Made by a program: the position numbers and the translations under genes. The notes below the pieces were generated by a model, which saw nothing but the letters and a program-made list of their open reading frames with translations, was not told where the DNA came from and did not search any database. From contig CATNBF010000008.1 of the NCBI GenBank assembly GCA_950096895.1, positions 1-44,160 on the forward strand: a DNA stretch of 44,160 nt, written 5' to 3'. Below, piece after piece: positions 8,359 to 17,801 of the stretch. This DNA comes from an uncultured bacterium (lineage in GTDB: Bacteria; Pseudomonadota; Alphaproteobacteria; Rs-D84). The stretch's first letter is position 1; each line of letters opens with the position of its first letter.

Positions 8359-9645
8359 ATGTTTTTACAAAAACCGCGTTTTTGGTGTCTGCTGCGCGGC
8401 GCAATTTTTTGCGCAGCGATGTTGATATTGCCGGCGTCGGCGCATGCGGCGTGGGGGATTGTTGATTACTTGGATTTATCGCCGTTTGTGCCATTGGTTT
8501 TGGATACAATGATGGCGGTGGCGACTGGGGCATATGACTTTTTTGTGGGCCGGGGCAATGGGCCGATTTATTTGTTGGTTTATGGGTTTGTGGGATTGAC
8601 CATCGGTCTGTATTTGATCAAGATGTATTTTCCGAAATCATGGCTGGGATTTTTTGGCTTTTCTTCGGGCGGCGATATGTGGGATGCCAAGACCACCGGC
8701 ACCACAATCGCAGAAAATGTGGCCCGTCCCGTGGTTCGTGGAATGATTGCGGTGTTGGTGCTGCTGCAGATACGGCCGGTATATATTACAGAATGGTTAA
8801 TTAACCCGTTTTTGCAATTTGGCGCATTGTATACAGAAAAGATTAGTGCGGCGGTGGCCACCACACCCGCCCCGGCTGTGGAATGTCCCCCTGATATTGT
8901 TCAGAAAGCCTGGATCAGCAAGAGCAGCTGCGAATTCTTGGTGCAACCGGTGTCTGATTTGACACATGCCAATAATGGCATGATCAAACGGGGATTTGAT
9001 TTTATCAATCGGGGCATTCGTGGTCTGGTTACTTTGATTCCCCATGGGGGCGAAGACTTTTTGAATATCATCAGTGGGATTTTAATTGTGGTAACCTTTG
9101 TTGGGTTAAATTTGTTTATGGCGTTATTGATTATCCAGGCAATTTTTTCATTTGGAATGGCGTTGATTTTGTATCCCTTTAATGTTTTGACGTGGGTGGC
9201 CAAGCCCAAGCGGCCCAATGAATGGTTTGATATTTGGCCCCCATTTGAAGGTATTGTTAACGCCATGCAAAAATTAATTATTACGATGATTGCGTGCGCA
9301 TTTATCTTGTGTATTAATGTGGCGGTTATTCGGGCCTTGTTTTCATGGAATTCGTCGGTTTTTGTTGCTGCGGCGGGTGGGGCGGCGGGATCAAATCTGC
9401 CCGTGGCCGGGGATGGCGGGATGTTGGGATTTGGCCAGCATTCGATCCTGTGGTTGTCATCAATTTTAACCTTTTACTTGATGTTCCAGATCTTTAACCG
9501 AACCCGTGCCCAGTTGAATAAATACGCCCCCGGCATGGACAAGATGTACAAAGATGTTACCAGTGATGCCAAGACGTTATCGGCAAGCATTAAAAAATGG
9601 GGCACCGGTGTGGGCCAGGCCATGGGGATAGTGAAAAAGAAATGA
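8359..9645 (+). CDS. VirB6/TrbL-like polytopic membrane protein (2)
   Basis: MFLQKPRFWCLLRGAIFCAAMLILPASAHA signal peptide; multiple TMs. Start at 8359 preferred because the 8326 start overlaps the putative -10. Confidence 0.6.
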   Translation: MFLQKPRFWCLLRGAIFCAAMLILPASAHAAWGIVDYLDLSPFVPLVLDTMMAVATGAYDFFVGRGNGPIYLLVYGFVGLTIGLYLIKMYFPKSWLGFFGFSSGGDMWDAKTTGTTIAENVARPVVRGMIAVLVLLQIRPVYITEWLINPFLQFGALYTEKISAAVATTPAPAVECPPDIVQKAWISKSSCEFLVQPVSDLTHANNGMIKRGFDFINRGIRGLVTLIPHGGEDFLNIISGILIVVTFVGLNLFMALLIIQAIFSFGMALILYPFNVLTWVAKPKRPNEWFDIWPPFEGIVNAMQKLIITMIACAFILCINVAVIRALFSWNSSVFVAAAGGAAGSNLPVAGDGGMLGFGQHSILWLSSILTFYLMFQIFNRTRAQLNKYAPGMDKMYKDVTSDAKTLSASIKKWGTGVGQAMGIVKKK

Positions 9646-10841
9646 ATGAATTGGTAAATCCTTTGGTCGATAGTGTGGTTCAATGCTGGGGGTGCCCGGT
9701 GTTTGACCGATTGATGGCGGTGGTATCGAACGCGGCCGGGGCGGTTTATGGAAAATTCGCAACGTTTTGTATCGTTTTGTTTTGCGGTCTGTTTGCAATG
9801 TACGTGATCAACAGTGTTTGGAAAAACCTAAAAGGGGGGATGTCGGATCCTTTTTATACCAAGTCTGTACAACCTGTGGTGATCAGTGCGCTGGTCGCGT
9901 TATCATTATTGGCGATGGGTGTCTATTTACCACGCATGGTCACATCAATAACATTTGAACCGGTGGCTGATTTAACGTTGGCATATACCCAAGGTGTTAT
10001 TCGTATGGATGATGATATGATTAATGAACGGGTCACCTATACCCCGATGCCGATGGATGATAATGGATTTTATCGGCCCCAATTGCGCGATAAAATTATT
10101 ATGTTGATGAAGACCACGGTGACGCAATTCCAGGCCTATATTAAACTGGGGTTGGCGGTGATGGATACGGCCTTTTCTTGGAATGCGTTGGTCGGCATTG
10201 GGGCATTGGTGCGGCATATAATCATGTTTGTGATTGGCCTTTATTTGGTGTATAACTTTTTTAAGTTATTTATGCGGTTTTGCTTTTATTTTGCCGATAT
10301 CATTATTGCGATGACGTATTTTGCATTTTTCTTTCCGTTATCATTGGTGATGATGGCGTTTCGTGATTCAGATGCCCCGGATTGGTTCAAAGGACTGGGC
10401 AAGTCATTAGGCACAGGACAATTTACCAAGGTGATTAATGCCATTATCGCATTGGCGTCGGCGGTATTAACCTATACCGTGGTGATGGTGTTAATTGCCA
10501 AGTTCTTTGGGGGCAGCCATATGCCGATGGATGATTTGATGGCCCAGATTACCACCGGGGCGATTTTTGCAGGTGACCTGACGGATGAAAATTTGGGGAC
10601 AATCACACTTATCGCCATGGTCGTTATGGTTTATATTGTTAATTATATTTCTTCGTTGGCCCCAGATGTTACCAAGATGGTTTTGTCGGCCTTTAATGTG
10701 TCGGCAGATAATAGTATTAGCGAAGGTTTGGCTAATGATGCCATGCAATTAACCAAAAACATTGTCAACACCACAACACGTGCCGCCACCACCGTTATTT
10801 CGGGTGGGGATTCAGAAAAGAAAAGCGAGGGTAAGAAATGA
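9642..10841 (+). CDS. VirB6/TrbL-like polytopic membrane protein (3)
   Basis: MNELVNPLVDSVVQCWGCPVFDRLM (CWGC motif), polytopic; ATGA overlap with upstream stop. Confidence 0.6.
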   Translation: MNELVNPLVDSVVQCWGCPVFDRLMAVVSNAAGAVYGKFATFCIVLFCGLFAMYVINSVWKNLKGGMSDPFYTKSVQPVVISALVALSLLAMGVYLPRMVTSITFEPVADLTLAYTQGVIRMDDDMINERVTYTPMPMDDNGFYRPQLRDKIIMLMKTTVTQFQAYIKLGLAVMDTAFSWNALVGIGALVRHIIMFVIGLYLVYNFFKLFMRFCFYFADIIIAMTYFAFFFPLSLVMMAFRDSDAPDWFKGLGKSLGTGQFTKVINAIIALASAVLTYTVVMVLIAKFFGGSHMPMDDLMAQITTGAIFAGDLTDENLGTITLIAMVVMVYIVNYISSLAPDVTKMVLSAFNVSADNSISEGLANDAMQLTKNIVNTTTRAATTVISGGDSEKKSEGKK

Positions 10842-12259
10842 TAAAAGCCAAGGTTATCATGATTATTGTTCGCTTTGTCATGGGGGCGTTGGCCTTGGGG
10901 TTGGGGATATGGTATATCTCGTCATCGATCAGTGGGGCCAGCCTAAGCTATACCAGTTTGAATGGATTTATGACCGCCATTGGGGCCCATGGTGATATCA
11001 GCGGGGGCGTGGGATGTTTCTTGTGTGGGTATGTTGAAAAACTATTTGCTGCCATCGGCAGTGGGGCGGAAATGTTCTGGGTGGCCATTGTTGATTATAT
11101 TTGGGTCTTGTTGGCGATTGGGTTTGGGATTTGGCTGTTTATCTATACTGCGCGATATATTTATGATGCGATCTTGATTGATAAAACGGATCAAAAGCTA
11201 GAGCTGGGGCCGTGGTTCGCCAAGGTTTGGCCACTGGGGGTACGGATTATGGTGGTGGGCGTTCTGCTGGGGATGCTGGGGCTGGGGGGAACTGGGGCCT
11301 TGCGGGTGGTGACCAATCTGACGGTGACACCGGTGATGGTGGCGGGTGCAGAATTATCCATGGCGGCCACAGGCGTTGCCACTGCGGCGCAATGTCCCAT
11401 GTCAGATGTCAATGACGATGTATTAACGCCGGTGTTGCGTCCATTTATGTGCGTGATGGGGAATTTGAATACGGTTATGTTGGCCGGGGCGGCCGCGGGA
11501 TTTTCCATGATGAATTATGCCTGGTTGGGGATTGGCGGTGGGGCGATAACATGGATTGCGGGATTGGGACTGGTTATTTTATTTTTAATCATTGGGTTTA
11601 ATTTATTTTTCCAGATTTTATCCATTGTGTTTAAGCTGGTGTTTTTAATTGTGTTCTTGCCATTATTACTGGCCGCGGCGGCATTCGAAGGAACGTGGAA
11701 GATGGCTGATGATGTGGTTAAAAATGCGATCAATATGTTGGTTAAATCCGCGGTCCAGATTGTGGCAATCACACTGAAAATAATAATTATCTATGCAACA
11801 ATATCCTATGCGGCGGATATGTCAATGCCGGGCCCCCGTGATGGGTATAGTGCGATTATGCCACCCTTGATGAATGCCGGGGTGGCGACGAACCCAGATG
11901 CCCAGACGATGGCGGTTCAAAATGTCTTTGCCGCCTGTGAACAGGTGGGATTACGCAATGGGACAATGGATGCGGATGCGTTTCGTACATGCTTTACCGC
12001 GCGTCGGGCGGCGGTGGAACGTAAGTATCCAGGGGCCTTTGATTTTATGGGCGATGGGTGGAATTTTATATTGATGATGATTGGGCTATTCTTGCTTTAT
12101 TATTATGTCGTTGAACCAAAAGTCGATGGTATCTTGGGCAAGGTGGGTTCAGAAAGTTTTGATTTCGGTGGGTGGTTAAAAGAACTTGGGAAAAAGGTTT
12201 GGGGATTGCCCACGGAACTGATATCCCGGATCAGCAAGGCCGCCGGCACCAAGGATTAA
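10838..12259 (+). CDS. VirB6/TrbL-like polytopic membrane protein (4)
   Basis: GCFLCGYVEKLFAAIG motif; ATGA overlap with gene 3; multiple TMs. Confidence 0.6.
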   Translation: MIKAKVIMIIVRFVMGALALGLGIWYISSSISGASLSYTSLNGFMTAIGAHGDISGGVGCFLCGYVEKLFAAIGSGAEMFWVAIVDYIWVLLAIGFGIWLFIYTARYIYDAILIDKTDQKLELGPWFAKVWPLGVRIMVVGVLLGMLGLGGTGALRVVTNLTVTPVMVAGAELSMAATGVATAAQCPMSDVNDDVLTPVLRPFMCVMGNLNTVMLAGAAAGFSMMNYAWLGIGGGAITWIAGLGLVILFLIIGFNLFFQILSIVFKLVFLIVFLPLLLAAAAFEGTWKMADDVVKNAINMLVKSAVQIVAITLKIIIIYATISYAADMSMPGPRDGYSAIMPPLMNAGVATNPDAQTMAVQNVFAACEQVGLRNGTMDADAFRTCFTARRAAVERKYPGAFDFMGDGWNFILMMIGLFLLYYYVVEPKVDGILGKVGSESFDFGGWLKELGKKVWGLPTELISRISKAAGTKD

Positions 12260-12268
12260 ACGATAAAT

Positions 12269-13558
12269 ATGCATATGATCAAAAATCTTGTCCGAATAAT
12301 GTGCGTCACAATAATGGCCATTGTGATTGGATGGGGGGCATGTGGACGTGCGCTGGGGGCGACGGTGGGTGATATCGGTGATCATGGTACATGGATGACC
12401 GAATACAATGCCGATGCGATTGTTGGGGCAATGTCCCGTGATATGGGGGAATTTAGCCGTGGGGCAATCGCCGCAACCCAGCCCGGCTTTGTTCCCATCG
12501 AAGTGCGTGTGGGCATGGCCTTTGTTGGGGCGATGTCGCTGATTGGTGATGTGTTGGAAAATTCGCTGGTGCGATTTATGATTATCTTTATTATCGTGGC
12601 GTATGCATTCTGGATCTTGTTTGAAACCTATCAGATGATGCGCGAAGGCCAAAAGGCGTGGGAGTTATTTGAAACCGTCTTGAAAAAAGGTGTTTTAATT
12701 ACGGTATGGATCATGGTTCTGGAATTCGGGCCGGCGCAATTATTTATGTGGATAGTGGGGCCGATTGTTGCCTTTGCCACCGCCATGGCAGATTTGATCT
12801 TGGGGGCGGTAACCAATGCCGCCGGGGTGACGTTGCCTGATACGTGTGGGGCGGTGCATCAATATGTGGCGGCCAATGTCGGCCCAGGATTCGTGTTAGA
12901 CACAGATACAATGGCGAATTTAATGTGTCTGCCGACGCGGATGTCTGGATTTTTTTACACCGCCATTGCCACAGGTTGGTCATGGATTGTGGCCGGCATT
13001 GGGCACAGTGTGATGTCCGTTGTTGCCGGGGGCGCATTGGTCTTTGTGTTTGTTTATAATATGTGGAAATTTGCATTGATGGCGTTGGGGGTTATTGCCG
13101 ATTTATTCTTGGCGTTGTTTATGTTGCCATTTACAGCGGTGGCGGAAACAATTGCAAAAACCAAGTACAAAGGTATTGCCGGCACCATATTTAATGGCTT
13201 TTTAGATTTGTTTCATGCAGAAAATTTATCAAAACAGATTAGCCGGTTTCTTAACGCGGCCATTTATTTTGTGTCTTTGGCCATTGTGATTGCGGTGTGT
13301 GCGGCGTTGATGTCCGGATTGGTAACGGTGGGGGCGAACGGGATGCCGGTCATTGGTAATGATGATTATTTGGCGGTGCTGCTGGGGGGGATATTGGTGG
13401 CGTATTTGGTGCGGCGTGCCGACAAATTGGCCAAAGACATCGGCGGCAGCATTGATGACACCATCAGTAAAAAGTTTGGCGGCGATATGAAAAATCTGTG
13501 GACCCAGGGCCGAAAGACAGCGGTTAAATGGATTAATACCATGCGGGGGAAAAAATAA
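12269..13558 (+). CDS. VirB6/TrbL-like polytopic membrane protein (5)
   Basis: Signal peptide, polytopic with FLALFMLPFTAVAETIAKTKYKGIAGTIFNGFLDLF; same operon. Confidence 0.6.
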   Translation: MHMIKNLVRIMCVTIMAIVIGWGACGRALGATVGDIGDHGTWMTEYNADAIVGAMSRDMGEFSRGAIAATQPGFVPIEVRVGMAFVGAMSLIGDVLENSLVRFMIIFIIVAYAFWILFETYQMMREGQKAWELFETVLKKGVLITVWIMVLEFGPAQLFMWIVGPIVAFATAMADLILGAVTNAAGVTLPDTCGAVHQYVAANVGPGFVLDTDTMANLMCLPTRMSGFFYTAIATGWSWIVAGIGHSVMSVVAGGALVFVFVYNMWKFALMALGVIADLFLALFMLPFTAVAETIAKTKYKGIAGTIFNGFLDLFHAENLSKQISRFLNAAIYFVSLAIVIAVCAALMSGLVTVGANGMPVIGNDDYLAVLLGGILVAYLVRRADKLAKDIGGSIDDTISKKFGGDMKNLWTQGRKTAVKWINTMRGKK

Positions 13559-13846
13559 TTATTTCTTTGGGCCCCCCCACCCCTTTGCGTTGGAGAGGTA
13601 CGGTGCACATAAACACACCAAAGGGATGGGATATGCCCAGATCCCATGCGTCGCAACCAGCCGATAGTTGACGGTGGGATATAGGTGGCCCGATTTATCG
13701 CGCCATTGCCGGGGTACGCGCCATATATCGGACCATTGGTAACGGTGGCGGTATGACGTGTGGTTCCTGGAATCCGAATGCGCCATCCGTATGCCCACCG
13801 GGACAGTGATGTTTAACCGGGCTTCTAAAACCACTGGCAACAACAT
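13559..13846 (-). CDS. Hypothetical protein
   Basis: 95-aa ORF WSDIWRVPRQWRDKSGHLYPTVNYRLVATHGIWAYPIPLVCLCAPYL; convergent, abuts the VirB6-like operon; start uncertain. Confidence 0.4.
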   Translation of the reverse strand: MLLPVVLEARLNITVPVGIRMAHSDSRNHTSYRHRYQWSDIWRVPRQWRDKSGHLYPTVNYRLVATHGIWAYPIPLVCLCAPYLSNAKGWGGPKK

Positions 13847-13851
13847 CCCGC

Positions 13852-14054
13852 AAAAAAAACCACCGGAAAAAGTTTCAAGGTGGTTGGAGTTTAGAACCTA
13901 CTCACAAGAAATAGAGTGATTTATTTTTATATTTCATCACACTCCAACCATAAGGGCCAGAGAAACTATTACCTATCATACCCCGGTATGATAGTCTTGT
14001 GTAGGGGGTTCTATTCCCCATGCCGGATCTATTCCTAAATTACGATACGGCACG
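13852..14054 (-). ncRNA. Structured RNA, copy C (divergent member of the 3-copy family)
   Basis: On minus strand: -35 TAGACA, 16 nt, -10 TAATAT upstream; 5' GCCG..CGGC hairpin; closing stem TAGAACC../..GGTTCTA plus ACAAGA/TCTTGT; 10-bp palindromic hairpin CTATCATACCggGGTATGATAG; GGTTGGAGT..ACTCCAACC pairing; terminal CCACC..GGTGG with T8. Confidence 0.6.
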
Positions 14055-14189
14055 CTGTCATATTACATGATAAAAGAAAGATGTCTAGGAAAATATTTCA
14101 TTTTTGTTGCAATAGATATCAAAATGCCCATAAAAAAATCATTGCGCCACACTTGCGTTTGGCAGATAATTGTTTTATCCTAAATAACT

Positions 14190-16229
14190 ATGAAATTCAA
14201 AAAGATTTTACGCGTTTTTATTAATATTATCTTTTGGGCCATGACCGCCGCGGTGGCGGCGTTGGCTGCGCTGGTGCTGGTGTATGGGAATGATTTGCCA
14301 GATTATCGCCGGTTGGCAACGTACGCGCCCCCGGTGGCCACACGGTTATATGCATCGGATGGATCGCTGTTGATTGAATATGCCGAAGAACGGCGGGTCT
14401 TTATTGATCTTAATGATATGCCGCCCCAGTTAATTAATGCCTTTATCGCGGCCGAAGATAAAAATTTCTGGACACACCCGGGTATTGATGTGGTGGGAAT
14501 AATGCGTGCGGCCGCGGGAAATTTCGCCCGTCTGATGGGTTTTCATGTCGGATTTTCCGGCGCATCGACCATTACGCAACAGGTGGCAAAGAATTTCTTT
14601 TTATCATCAGAACGGACCGTGTCGCGCAAAATCAAAGAAGGTATCTTGGCATTGCGTTTGGAACGCGCCTTTTCAAAGCAGCATATTTTAACCTTGTATC
14701 TGAATCAGATCTTTTTGGGCGCGCGCGCCTATGGCGTGGGGTCGGCGGCATTGATGTATTTTAACAAAAAGGTGTCTGAATTAACATTGGCCGAATGCGC
14801 GTTCTTGGCATCTTTGCCCAAGGCACCGAATAACCGTGATCGCGCGGTGGAACGGCGTAATTACGTGCTGCGCCGCATGGTCGAAGAAGGGTTTATCACC
14901 CAAGATGATGCCAACGCTGCCGCCCAACAAGAATTAAATATCAACAGTGGTTTTACCGCCCAGATGGAACAAGACTTTCAATATTTTGCCGAAGATGTGC
15001 GGCGGCAACTGTTGGCCTACCTGGGGCGAGAGGTGTTATACAACCAGGGTCTGTACATTAAAACGACAATTGTTCCAGAACTGCAACGCGCAGCAACGGC
15101 GGCATTGGCCAAAGAATTAGATGCCTATAATGCGGATAAAGAAGAAAAGTTACAAGGGGCAATTATTGCCATGAATCCGCATACGGGACGTATTTTGGCG
15201 ATGGCGGGGGGACGTTCTTTTGCCGAAAGTTCTTTTAATCGTGCGACCCAGGCCATGCGCCAAATCGGCAGTACGATTAAGCCGTTTGTTTATTTGGCCG
15301 GACTGGAATCTGGGATGGCCCCGACCAGCATGTTATTAGATGCCCCCATTGTTGGATGGCGGGCCGATGACACCATGTGGAAGCCGGAAAACTATGATAA
15401 AAAATTCTTGGGCGATGTGCCGTTGCGCTTTTCGTTGGAAACATCGCGTAATGTCCCCAGTGTGCGCATGGTCGAAGAAATCGGCACAGAAACAGCCATT
15501 GCCGCCGCCCAGCGGTTTGGTGTCTATCCGACAGATATGGAAAACATTAATTTATCAATGGCGTTGGGATCGGGTGAAACAACACTAGAAAAATTGGTCT
15601 TGGGGTATTCGGCATTTATCAATGGCGGCCGGGCGATTCAATCAAAAATGGTTGATTATATCGAAGATCGCTATGGCAATGTATTGGGTGGGGCGGCGCA
15701 TGATATTGTATCATGGGATAATGATATGGAACCGATGCGGATGGCGGCCGATATACAGCCTTTGTCAGATCCGCAAAGTCTGTATCAGATTGTCTCTATA
15801 CTCCAGGGGGCGGTTGAACGGGGAACGGGTAAACAGGCCCGGGTTCCAGGGCACACCATTGCGGGCAAGACGGGCACCACGAACGAAGTTAAAGATGTCT
15901 GGTTTGTTGGCTTTTCCAAGAATTTAATTGCCGGGGTTTATTTGGGTTATGACACGCCCCGGCCGTTGGGACGTGGTGCCGGCAGTCATATGGCTGCCCG
16001 GGTATTTGCAGACTTTATGAAAACGGCATTGGCCACAGAAAAGAATCAGCCGTTCGCAGTGCCGGATGGGATGACATTTATGCGTGTTAACCGGCGCAGT
16101 GGGGCGGCCGCGGCCGACGATCCAGATGGTATGATTATTACAGAAGTGTTCAAAGATGGCCAATCGCCAAATCCAGCCCCGAAAAAGGTTCGGGCATCAG
16201 ATGGGGCGCGTGTGGGCGGCATCTTTTAA
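14190..16229 (+). CDS. mrcA: Penicillin-binding protein 1A (glycosyltransferase/transpeptidase)
   Basis: GT51 motifs AAEDKNFWTHPGID, GASTITQQVAKNFFL; transpeptidase motifs STIK and KTGTT. Confidence 0.95.
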   Translation: MKFKKILRVFINIIFWAMTAAVAALAALVLVYGNDLPDYRRLATYAPPVATRLYASDGSLLIEYAEERRVFIDLNDMPPQLINAFIAAEDKNFWTHPGIDVVGIMRAAAGNFARLMGFHVGFSGASTITQQVAKNFFLSSERTVSRKIKEGILALRLERAFSKQHILTLYLNQIFLGARAYGVGSAALMYFNKKVSELTLAECAFLASLPKAPNNRDRAVERRNYVLRRMVEEGFITQDDANAAAQQELNINSGFTAQMEQDFQYFAEDVRRQLLAYLGREVLYNQGLYIKTTIVPELQRAATAALAKELDAYNADKEEKLQGAIIAMNPHTGRILAMAGGRSFAESSFNRATQAMRQIGSTIKPFVYLAGLESGMAPTSMLLDAPIVGWRADDTMWKPENYDKKFLGDVPLRFSLETSRNVPSVRMVEEIGTETAIAAAQRFGVYPTDMENINLSMALGSGETTLEKLVLGYSAFINGGRAIQSKMVDYIEDRYGNVLGGAAHDIVSWDNDMEPMRMAADIQPLSDPQSLYQIVSILQGAVERGTGKQARVPGHTIAGKTGTTNEVKDVWFVGFSKNLIAGVYLGYDTPRPLGRGAGSHMAARVFADFMKTALATEKNQPFAVPDGMTFMRVNRRSGAAAADDPDGMIITEVFKDGQSPNPAPKKVRASDGARVGGIF

Positions 16230-16249
16230 TCATTTATATTGGGGGGAAA

Positions 16250-16555
16250 ATGATGAAAAAATACATGATATTAGGATGCGTGGGATTGGCCATGATGGGA
16301 TGCGGGGATCGGGATGATCACGCATTGGTCTGTGACTGTGGGGGGCACGTCGTGCGCATGCAATTTGTTGAAAATGGCGATCGGATGATTGGAACCATCG
16401 ATGGCGCGGCGGTAAAATTGCATCATGCGGTGGCGGCATCGGGGGCCAAATATGATGGAACACATAATGGGAATGCGGTAACCATGTGGGGTCGGGGAAA
16501 TGATTGGATTATGATCCAGGACGACGATATGGTTTTAGAATGTGTGCATAAATAA
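16250..16555 (+). CDS. Small putative lipoprotein
   Basis: MMKKYMILGCVGLAMMGCGDRDD lipobox; MliC-like size, family uncertain. Confidence 0.6.
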   Translation: MMKKYMILGCVGLAMMGCGDRDDHALVCDCGGHVVRMQFVENGDRMIGTIDGAAVKLHHAVAASGAKYDGTHNGNAVTMWGRGNDWIMIQDDDMVLECVHK

Positions 16556-16617
16556 TATTTCCATTCTGAATTCTTTGTGATAAAATGGTTGGCATCAAAG
16601 GATAAAAGGGGAATCTT

Positions 16618-17709
16618 ATGTTGACCGAATTATTTTTATCGCACGGTTTTGTTTTATTTGCCAGTGGATGGACCCAATTTGCGGCTGCATTTGCGACGGC
16701 GTTTCTGATCATGTTGCTGGGGGGACGGCCATTTATTCGGGCCATGCGTCGATTCCAGGGCAAGGGTCAACCGATTAGTGAAAATGCCCCCGTTGTACAC
16801 AAGCAAAAGGCCGGCACCCCAACAATGGGGGGAATTCTGATCTTGGTGGCGATTATTATAGGGGCGGTGTTGTTTATGCCGATCCATAACGCACCGGGTT
16901 GGATTGCGATTCTGTCATGTGTGATGTTTGGGACAATTGGTTTTGTTGATGATTATAAAAAGGTCACCAGCCAGTCGTCCAAGGCCGCGAATGGGTTATC
17001 CCCGCTGATGCGATTGGTTCTTGAAGGGGGATGTGTATTGGTGTTGGCGACGCTGATTAACTGGACCATGCCGCCATATATCCCTGAATATTCTTTGGCG
17101 ATCGGATCGGGAATTATTTTGCCGCTGGGGTTGGTTTTATATTATGTATTTTCTTATTTTGTGATTTGGGGATCGGCCAATGCCACCAATATTACCGATG
17201 GGCTGGATGGGCTGTTGGGGAAATTGTTCTTGCCGGTACTGGTTGTGTTGGTGGTGGCGTTATATGGGGCCACACGTATTGGGTTTATGGACACGGTGAT
17301 GTTCTTGCCAGGGGCCAGCGGATTGTATGCTGTATTGGGGGCGGCATTTGGTGCCGTGTTGGGATTCTTGTGGTATAATTCAAAGCCGGCATCGATCTTT
17401 ATGGGGGATGTTGGGTCGTTGGCCTTGGGGGGATTTATGGGGACGGTGGCAATGCTGCTGAAATCTGAAATCATTATGGGTGTGGCCGCCGGGATGATGG
17501 TATTAATATTGATGTCGTCATTTATCCAGACCATGTATTTCAAATTAACACGCAAGATCACCGGCATCGGTCGCCGCGTATTTCGCCGGGCCCCGTTGCA
17601 TCATCATTTCGAAGAACTGGGCTGGGGCGAGACGAAGATTGTTGAACGCTTTTTTATCCTATCGATTTTATTTTCTGGTTTGGCGTTGGTCTTGTTAAAG
17701 TTTGCGTAA
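16618..17709 (+). CDS. mraY: Phospho-N-acetylmuramoyl-pentapeptide-transferase
   Basis: GTPTMGGILIL, FVDDYKKV, NATNITDGLDGL, FMGDVGSLALGG, HHHFEELGW. Confidence 0.97.
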   Translation: MLTELFLSHGFVLFASGWTQFAAAFATAFLIMLLGGRPFIRAMRRFQGKGQPISENAPVVHKQKAGTPTMGGILILVAIIIGAVLFMPIHNAPGWIAILSCVMFGTIGFVDDYKKVTSQSSKAANGLSPLMRLVLEGGCVLVLATLINWTMPPYIPEYSLAIGSGIILPLGLVLYYVFSYFVIWGSANATNITDGLDGLLGKLFLPVLVVLVVALYGATRIGFMDTVMFLPGASGLYAVLGAAFGAVLGFLWYNSKPASIFMGDVGSLALGGFMGTVAMLLKSEIIMGVAAGMMVLILMSSFIQTMYFKLTRKITGIGRRVFRRAPLHHHFEELGWGETKIVERFFILSILFSGLALVLLKFA

Positions 17710-17713
17710 TTTC

Positions 17714-17738
17714 AGACCGGGGTTTACCCCGGTTTTGA
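17714..17738 (+). terminator. Terminator-like hairpin after mraY
   Basis: ACCGGGGTTTACCCCGGTTTT. Confidence 0.7.
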
Positions 17739-17801
17739 TTTTAGGAATGATTTTTTTATAACTGATATTTTCATTTTCTAAAAAAATGGTATAATACCCG
17801 C

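Noticed and set aside
13852-14054. tracrRNA or CRISPR-associated RNA interpretation of the structured minus-strand RNA
   Set aside because: No CRISPR array, cas genes or repeat-complementary segment anywhere in the window; similarity to copies A/B explains it better.
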